Below, one piece after another: positions 59,038-64,000 of a stretch of 64,000 bases of DNA; within the stretch, counting starts at the first letter, position 1, and each line of letters starts with the position of its first letter. The notes beneath the pieces are model-generated. The model worked only from the letters and a program-made list of their open reading frames with translations, was not told the DNA's origin and did no database searches. The stretch covers positions 122,060 through 186,059 of the forward strand of contig JABFRB010000021.1 of NCBI GenBank assembly GCA_013141385.1. The letters are read 5' to 3'. The stretch is from Bacteroidales bacterium. Lineage in GTDB: Bacteria; Bacteroidota; Bacteroidia; Bacteroidales; Tenuifilaceae. The position numbers and the translations under genes are program-made.

Positions 59038-61626
59038 ATGTACAAATTTCTTGAGAATTGGGTGTATAAATACCCAGTGGTCGTAATTATTACAATATTT
59101 TTATTGGCTGCGCCTTGCATTTATTTGCTTCCTAAATTGCAAAAAAACTCTAGTCCTGATTTATTGCCTTTAGACCACCCCAGTAAAATTAAGATGGAAG
59201 ATCTTAAAAAAGTATTTACAGGCACTTATCCTAGAGTAGGTATTCTTATTGAGTCGGATAGCAGTATATTTAATACCCATACTTTAGAAAGAATTAAAAA
59301 TCTGACTCAGGAAGTTGAAAGGATTAATTTGTTAACATACAAAGATATCAAAGATCTAAGGAGGTTAACAAAAAATTTAAGTTCTCAAGTAAAACTGAAT
59401 TGCGATGTTTTAATTACAGAGTTTGAAAAAGACTCTTCTATAACTACGATAAATAATCTTGAAAGTATCCTTATAAACTCTAGTGGTTATAATGAGGCGT
59501 TAAAGGAAAAAATAAACTATTTAAAAGCAGCTGTATTACCAATAATTAAAGTAAGTTCTTTAGCAAATATAGATAATATAATAAACGCAAATGACGAACT
59601 AAGAATAGGGAAAGTATACAATGATATTCCCAGAACAAAACAAGAGATCGACAAATTAAAGAAGGAGGCATCAGACAACCAGCTATTTGAAAATTTGTTT
59701 GTCACAAAAGATGAAAAGCGTAGTGGTATATTCCTTGAGATTAGCCTAAAACAGGAAAACTCGGAAGCCGTATTTCGTTTATATAATAAAATAAAAGACA
59801 TAATAAAGAAGTATCCTGGCAAAGAAAGAACATACATTGCAGGCTACCCTGTAGCTGTAGCTCAAATAGCTACTGTAATGGATTCAGATACGCAAAAACT
59901 CTTTCCTATAGTTATTGTCATTATTTTATTAAGTCTATGGCTTATATTTAGAGCGATTAAGGGTATTATTATACCTATTTTTGTTGTTGTATTCTCTATT
60001 ATCTTCATTTTGGCAATTCAATATTTATTCAATATTCCCATTAACATTATCTCTACAACAATACCTGTATTTATGCTTTCTGTAGGAGTAGCAGATGGAC
60101 TTCACATTATTACAGAATTCCAAGAACATAGGGTTAACGGCAATTCAATAGATGAGTCAATAAGAGTTACAATGCGAAACCTATTACTGCCAGTATCATT
60201 AGTATATATAACAACAGCTTTAGGCTTTTTCTCGTTGGCAATTACAAGTATTGATCAAGTTCGCATTTTTGGTTTACTCGTTGGTTTTGGCTCTTTAATA
60301 AGTATGGTTTTGGCTCTTATTGCAATTCCTGCATTATTGATAATATTTAGCAGATTAAACTCTAAGAAATTAGTATTCCTTAACGATCAAACGGAAGCTG
60401 ACAATATTGCAAATAAGGGAATAGATATGTTTTTAGAAAAGTTAACAAATTACACATTTAAACATCCTGTAATTTCTATTACCCCTTTTATTTTGGCAAT
60501 CATCTTTTGTTCGTATTATATATATGATGGGTTTTATGTAGATAATAACGGTGTCAAATATTTCAAAAAAGACTCAGAGTTAGTTGTTAGTACTAACGCA
60601 TTAAACAATAAACTCTCTGGAAGCGATGTTCTAAATATTGTCATAAAAACAACAAAACCAGACGAAAATTTAAAAAGTGTTAAGAACCTTAAAATTATTG
60701 ATACGATACAGTCATTTGTTAATAGTCAGGCAATTGTTGGTAAAACCTTAGCATTAACCGATCTGGTAAAAAGAATGAATTATGTGATGAATGACAATAA
60801 GCCAGAATACTTTAAGATTCCTGAAGAAATAACTATTAAGAAGAAAGATAATAAAACGGACACTATTAATGGTAATAATCTTATAGCGCAATATTTGTTT
60901 CTATACGAGAATAATGGAGGTAAAGATATTAGCGATTTCACAGATTTTGACTATCGTCAAGCAAACTTACAGATCATATTAACATCTAATTCATCTAATG
61001 ATGTTAAGTTACTAATGGCAAAAATAAATAAATTCGTTAATGGGTTGTCGCTAAAAGATATAACATTTTACATTACAGGTCTATCAGAGAACAATGTTGC
61101 AATGAATGAAGAAATTGTTTTTGGTCAACTTAATGGTATTGGCTTTTCATTATTGTCAATATTAATTTTACTTTCTCTAATTTTCAGAAATGTTATTAAA
61201 AGTATTTTAGGACTTATTCCCATAGTGTTATCGATGGTTTTAAACTTTGGGGTTATGGGCTTTTTGAAAATTCCATTGGATATTGGTTCTGCAATAATAA
61301 CAGGTATTGCTTTTGGTATAGGTATTGACTATGTTATTCATTACTTCAGCGCTTTAAATAAAGAACTTGAAAATGGATTAGATTATAAAACTGCCATGAA
61401 AAATGCAATTAAACATACCGGCAAACCAATATTATATAATGCTTTTATAGTTGGAGCGGGATTTCTTACCCTTCTTTTCTCGGGTTTCGTACCTTTAAAT
61501 ACAGTCGGTTGGATGATAGCATTTACAATGTTAATAGCATGTGTATCAATACTAATAATTATTCCGGCGTTGGTATTGATATTAAAGCCAAAATTTTTAC
61601 TAATAAATGAACATTCAGCAAAATAA
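59038..61626 (+). CDS. RND/MMPL-family exporter
   Basis: 862 residues, two similar halves each with one helix, a periplasmic domain, and a bundle of five helices. Characteristic segments: VGVADGLHIITEFQEHRVNG in half 1 and GIAFGIGIDYVIHYFSALNKE in half 2, carrying the Asp pair of the proton relay. The family includes lipid exporters such as HpnN and MmpL. It is followed at once by a LolA-like protein, a pairing seen in hydrophobic-cargo export to the outer membrane. Confidence 0.82.
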   Translation: MYKFLENWVYKYPVVVIITIFLLAAPCIYLLPKLQKNSSPDLLPLDHPSKIKMEDLKKVFTGTYPRVGILIESDSSIFNTHTLERIKNLTQEVERINLLTYKDIKDLRRLTKNLSSQVKLNCDVLITEFEKDSSITTINNLESILINSSGYNEALKEKINYLKAAVLPIIKVSSLANIDNIINANDELRIGKVYNDIPRTKQEIDKLKKEASDNQLFENLFVTKDEKRSGIFLEISLKQENSEAVFRLYNKIKDIIKKYPGKERTYIAGYPVAVAQIATVMDSDTQKLFPIVIVIILLSLWLIFRAIKGIIIPIFVVVFSIIFILAIQYLFNIPINIISTTIPVFMLSVGVADGLHIITEFQEHRVNGNSIDESIRVTMRNLLLPVSLVYITTALGFFSLAITSIDQVRIFGLLVGFGSLISMVLALIAIPALLIIFSRLNSKKLVFLNDQTEADNIANKGIDMFLEKLTNYTFKHPVISITPFILAIIFCSYYIYDGFYVDNNGVKYFKKDSELVVSTNALNNKLSGSDVLNIVIKTTKPDENLKSVKNLKIIDTIQSFVNSQAIVGKTLALTDLVKRMNYVMNDNKPEYFKIPEEITIKKKDNKTDTINGNNLIAQYLFLYENNGGKDISDFTDFDYRQANLQIILTSNSSNDVKLLMAKINKFVNGLSLKDITFYITGLSENNVAMNEEIVFGQLNGIGFSLLSILILLSLIFRNVIKSILGLIPIVLSMVLNFGVMGFLKIPLDIGSAIITGIAFGIGIDYVIHYFSALNKELENGLDYKTAMKNAIKHTGKPILYNAFIVGAGFLTLLFSGFVPLNTVGWMIAFTMLIACVSILIIIPALVLILKPKFLLINEHSAK

Positions 61627-61631
61627 ATATT

Positions 61632-62411
61632 ATGAATAGGATTATTATAGGATTATTAATAATTATAGGGTTTTTATCACGTATTGATGCACAAAACCCA
61701 ACAGGTAGGGAGGTTATGGAAAACTTCAAAAAAAATGACGAAACACAAACATCTACGGCAAGCATCAAAATGAGTATATACAACTCGAAAGGCAATAAAA
61801 GAGAACGTCAGGTTGTACTATGGTCGAAAACCACCAATAACAAAAGGAAACAGCTTATAAAGTTTGAATCGCCCACGGATGTTGCTGGAACAGGGTTTTT
61901 GTCAATAGAAAATTATAACAGGGCAGATGACAATCTATTATATTTGCCTGCATTAGGTAAAACGAGAAGAATTTCTGGAAGCGATAAAAGCGATAACTTT
62001 GTTGGTACCGAATTTACTTACAAAGATTTAGAGTCAGAGGATTTGAATGATTATACCTATGAGCTAAAGGGCTCAGAAATAATAGATGGCATAGATTGCT
62101 GGTTGGTTACTGCCATACCAAATTCCACTGAAGCAGTTAACGAATCGGGGTACAGTAAACGAGAAATGAGTGTTACAAAAGATCACTATGTAATTATTCA
62201 AATCAAATACTTTGATAAAAACCAAAGCATTATAAAACAATTTAACGGCTCTGCCATTAAGCAAATATCAGGAACAACCAAATGGCGGAGTTTTCAACTA
62301 ACTATGGAAAATTTTAGCAAAAAGAATAAAACTACACTTGAGTATTCTGATTTAAAAATCAACCTGCCAATTGATGATTCTTTTTTTACAACGAGACAAC
62401 TTGAGAAATAA
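61632..62411 (+). CDS. LolA-like outer-membrane lipoprotein-sorting protein
   Basis: 259 residues, signal peptide ending RIDAQNP. The half-barrel LolA-like fold is seen in STASIKMSIYNSKGNKRERQ, KRKQLIKFESPTDVAGTGFL and YLPALGKTRRISGSDKSDNF, the pattern of lipoprotein-sorting proteins linked to RND exporters. It likely shuttles a hydrophobic cargo across the periplasm. Confidence 0.8.
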   Translation: MNRIIIGLLIIIGFLSRIDAQNPTGREVMENFKKNDETQTSTASIKMSIYNSKGNKRERQVVLWSKTTNNKRKQLIKFESPTDVAGTGFLSIENYNRADDNLLYLPALGKTRRISGSDKSDNFVGTEFTYKDLESEDLNDYTYELKGSEIIDGIDCWLVTAIPNSTEAVNESGYSKREMSVTKDHYVIIQIKYFDKNQSIIKQFNGSAIKQISGTTKWRSFQLTMENFSKKNKTTLEYSDLKINLPIDDSFFTTRQLEK

Positions 62412-62427
62412 TATAAAAAAATAAAAG

Positions 62428-63756
62428 ATGAGAACATGTTTCATACTGATACTTTTACTGCCGTTTAAAGTTTTTTCACAATCAACACTGAAAAGTTTCA
62501 TAAAATATGATAATATAAGTTATTTGAAAAATGAACCCAATAAAATAAATGGAAGAAATCAAGTAATTGCTAAACTTGATTATAGCAATTTGTTATCGAA
62601 TAAAGTATATGCCTTTGCAGGGATTGAGTTTAGGGAAGACCAAGCAGACCCTTCTAGGAATCATACCTATATTGATGAAGCTTATATTAAAAGTATATTT
62701 GGAAATTTTGAAGGTAAAATAGGAAAACAAAAGTACTCTTGGGGGAAAGCCGATTTAATTAATCCGACTAACTACTTTGGTGCTTACGATTATTCCGATA
62801 TCCTTGATTATAAAGACTATCCGATTAATAATTATTCATTTAACGGAAAATATTTTTGGGATAACTCAGCTTTAGAGTGTGTTTTTGCTCCTTCGTTTAT
62901 AAAAAGCAAATTGCCCAATGAAAACTCACGGTGGTGGCCTACACTTCCTAATACCATTACTAATCCATATTATCCTATTGTTGGCTCTCAATATTTAAAC
63001 GTAAATTATGAATACATAACCGATGAAAGTACAGCAAAATATGATTTAAATAATTCACAAGTAGCTTTAAAATATAGTGCAAGTTTGAATGGATTGGATT
63101 TCTCATTAAGTTGGTTTAACGGTTATAAAACCTTACCTGATATATATACCCAAAATATAATAGATACACTCACATATTCGGACATAAACATAAACACAAT
63201 ACTAAAATATAACCGGATTAATGCTTTTGGGTTTGATTTAGCTAAAAATATTGGAAGTTATGGTATTAGATTCGAATCGGCATATTATTTAACAAAAAGA
63301 ATTGATAAAACCAAAACAACTGTTGATGCCCCATATTGCCAATATGTTTTGGGTATTGATAGGAGTTTTAACAGTTTTTTATTTGGACAAAATGCCTATT
63401 TCCTTGTACAATGGATACAGGAAATACAAACACCTGATAGAAACATAGATTATTTGGTTTTTGATTACAATCATCTTTTTCGTAAAACAATTATGGTTAA
63501 ATCAGATATAAACATAGCAGAATACTTTAAGTTCATCATAAATGGGTTTTACGATTTTAAAATGGAAAATTGGGTATTGCAGCCAGGCATCGAATGGTCT
63601 GTTTGTGATGGGTTAAAACTAAATATTGATTCAAATATTATGGATGGCTCTAGTCAGTCAGTATTTGGGATGTATAATAATAATAACAGATTCCAAGTTC
63701 GACTTAAATATGACTTTTCAGTTTTTGAATCTAAAAAACACGATGTAAATAACTAA
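62428..63756 (+). CDS. Outer-membrane beta-barrel partner of the exporter
   Basis: 442 residues with signal peptide ending KVFSQS. Strand-rich throughout, with GKQKYSWGKADLINPTNYF resembling the DUF1302 or alginate-export type of barrels near RND-LolA pairs. The last gene of the operon, it may be the outer-membrane acceptor or exit for the cargo. Confidence 0.68.
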   Translation: MRTCFILILLLPFKVFSQSTLKSFIKYDNISYLKNEPNKINGRNQVIAKLDYSNLLSNKVYAFAGIEFREDQADPSRNHTYIDEAYIKSIFGNFEGKIGKQKYSWGKADLINPTNYFGAYDYSDILDYKDYPINNYSFNGKYFWDNSALECVFAPSFIKSKLPNENSRWWPTLPNTITNPYYPIVGSQYLNVNYEYITDESTAKYDLNNSQVALKYSASLNGLDFSLSWFNGYKTLPDIYTQNIIDTLTYSDININTILKYNRINAFGFDLAKNIGSYGIRFESAYYLTKRIDKTKTTVDAPYCQYVLGIDRSFNSFLFGQNAYFLVQWIQEIQTPDRNIDYLVFDYNHLFRKTIMVKSDINIAEYFKFIINGFYDFKMENWVLQPGIEWSVCDGLKLNIDSNIMDGSSQSVFGMYNNNNRFQVRLKYDFSVFESKKHDVNN

Positions 63757-63932
63757 AGTTTTGTAGTTATTAAAATATTGAAAATCAATGTGTAAAATGA
63801 CATATTCATTGCTCTGCAACATTACTAACCGTTCAATATAAAATAGATTATAACTATACACATTTACAATAACAATTATTGAGGTGTTTATTTAAATACT
63901 ATTATTAGATTTGCATTCTAACCATAGAACGC
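63757..63932. other. Spacer before the right-edge insertion sequence
   Basis: AT-rich, no ORF. The next transposase start lies at 63933, so an IS end is expected here; I could not define its terminal repeat because the element leaves the window. Confidence 0.4.
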
Positions 63933-64000
63933 ATGAAGTTTACAGGGGAAAACATAATAGAATTTTCAGGCAGGTTTAAAGACGACTTTTCGTGCTTGGA
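63933..64000 (+). mobile_element. Start of an IS1595-family transposase (3' end outside window)
   Basis: The ATG opens MKFTGENIIEFSGRFKDDFS, the usual beginning of ISXO2/IS1595 transposases; only 22 codons are visible. Confidence 0.55.

Noticed and set aside
51090..63756. Whole island as an arsenic-resistance or arsenosugar cluster
   Set aside because: ArsP-like, ArsD-like and aquaglyceroporin genes hint at it, but there is no ArsR, ArsM or ArsS signature; the methyltransferase is of the O-methyltransferase type and the radical SAM protein matches the Tes pattern better.

Overview
The window looks like chromosome of a Bacteroidota bacterium, probably Bacteroidales-like, AT-rich. The evidence is promoters of the TAnnTTTG type with few clear Shine-Dalgarno sites, a type IX secretion sorting tail (31039-32889), a TonB receptor with a CarboxypepD_reg-like N-terminus, a CCDC81-type HU plus SPOR protein, OprO/P-type porin, SpoIIE phosphatases on propeller or HAMP sensors, and many lipoproteins. 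No rRNA, tRNA or CRISPR was seen. Genus cannot be fixed from the sequence.

Layout. 1-13.2 kb: the 3' part of a giant collagen-like/S74 surface protein, a propeller-SpoIIE phosphatase, a HU-SPOR protein, a transglutaminase-like protein, cutC and a beta-helix lipoprotein. 13.5-28.4 kb: a phosphate-starvation region with porin, pstS, pstC, pstA, pstB, phoU and phoB, a secreted Fib_succ_major-type protein, a second SpoIIE phosphatase, a metallophosphoesterase/diacylglycerol-glucosyltransferase pair that looks like phospholipid-to-glycolipid remodelling, a second phoU and a CDF transporter. 28.7-32.9 kb: a tandem duplication of a lipoprotein plus a T9SS-secreted protein, one copy truncated. 33.0-40.4 kb: an array of very short minus-strand genes for double-glycine-leader peptides, arranged in three modules, each divergent from a TPR gene. 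Only the third TPR gene is full length and carries a CHAT (caspase-like) peptidase domain. 42.0-46.9 kb: a decayed PhoB-like remnant, a TonB-dependent receptor and an Ig-like/beta-helix lipoprotein. 47.2-49.7 kb: an acyl-activating enzyme-ACP-acyltransferase fusion. 49.7-64 kb: an AT-rich island with mobile-element debris, an Fnr-like regulator divergent from a methyltransferase/reductase/Tes-like radical SAM operon, an aquaglyceroporin, and a five-gene operon (ArsP-like permease, thioredoxin-fold protein, RND exporter, LolA-like protein, outer-membrane barrel).

How it fits together. Five promoters (before the porin-pst operon, the Fib_succ_major gene, the metallophosphoesterase-glycosyltransferase pair, the TonB receptor and its lipoprotein) carry TTAAC-like direct repeats spaced 11 bp. 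In four of them the last repeat lies exactly 15 bp before the -7 element; the fifth (pst) is in the same phase. This points to one PhoB regulon covering uptake, outer-membrane transport and lipid remodelling.

The best candidate for an undescribed system is the peptide array. Twelve intact genes of 35-44 codons, too short for usual gene calling, plus one nonsense-mutated copy and a remnant, share a leader ending in GG and a 10-17 residue tail. They are driven from overlapping divergent promoters facing a predicted periplasmic, membrane-anchored TPR-CHAT peptidase. Function is inferred from layout only.
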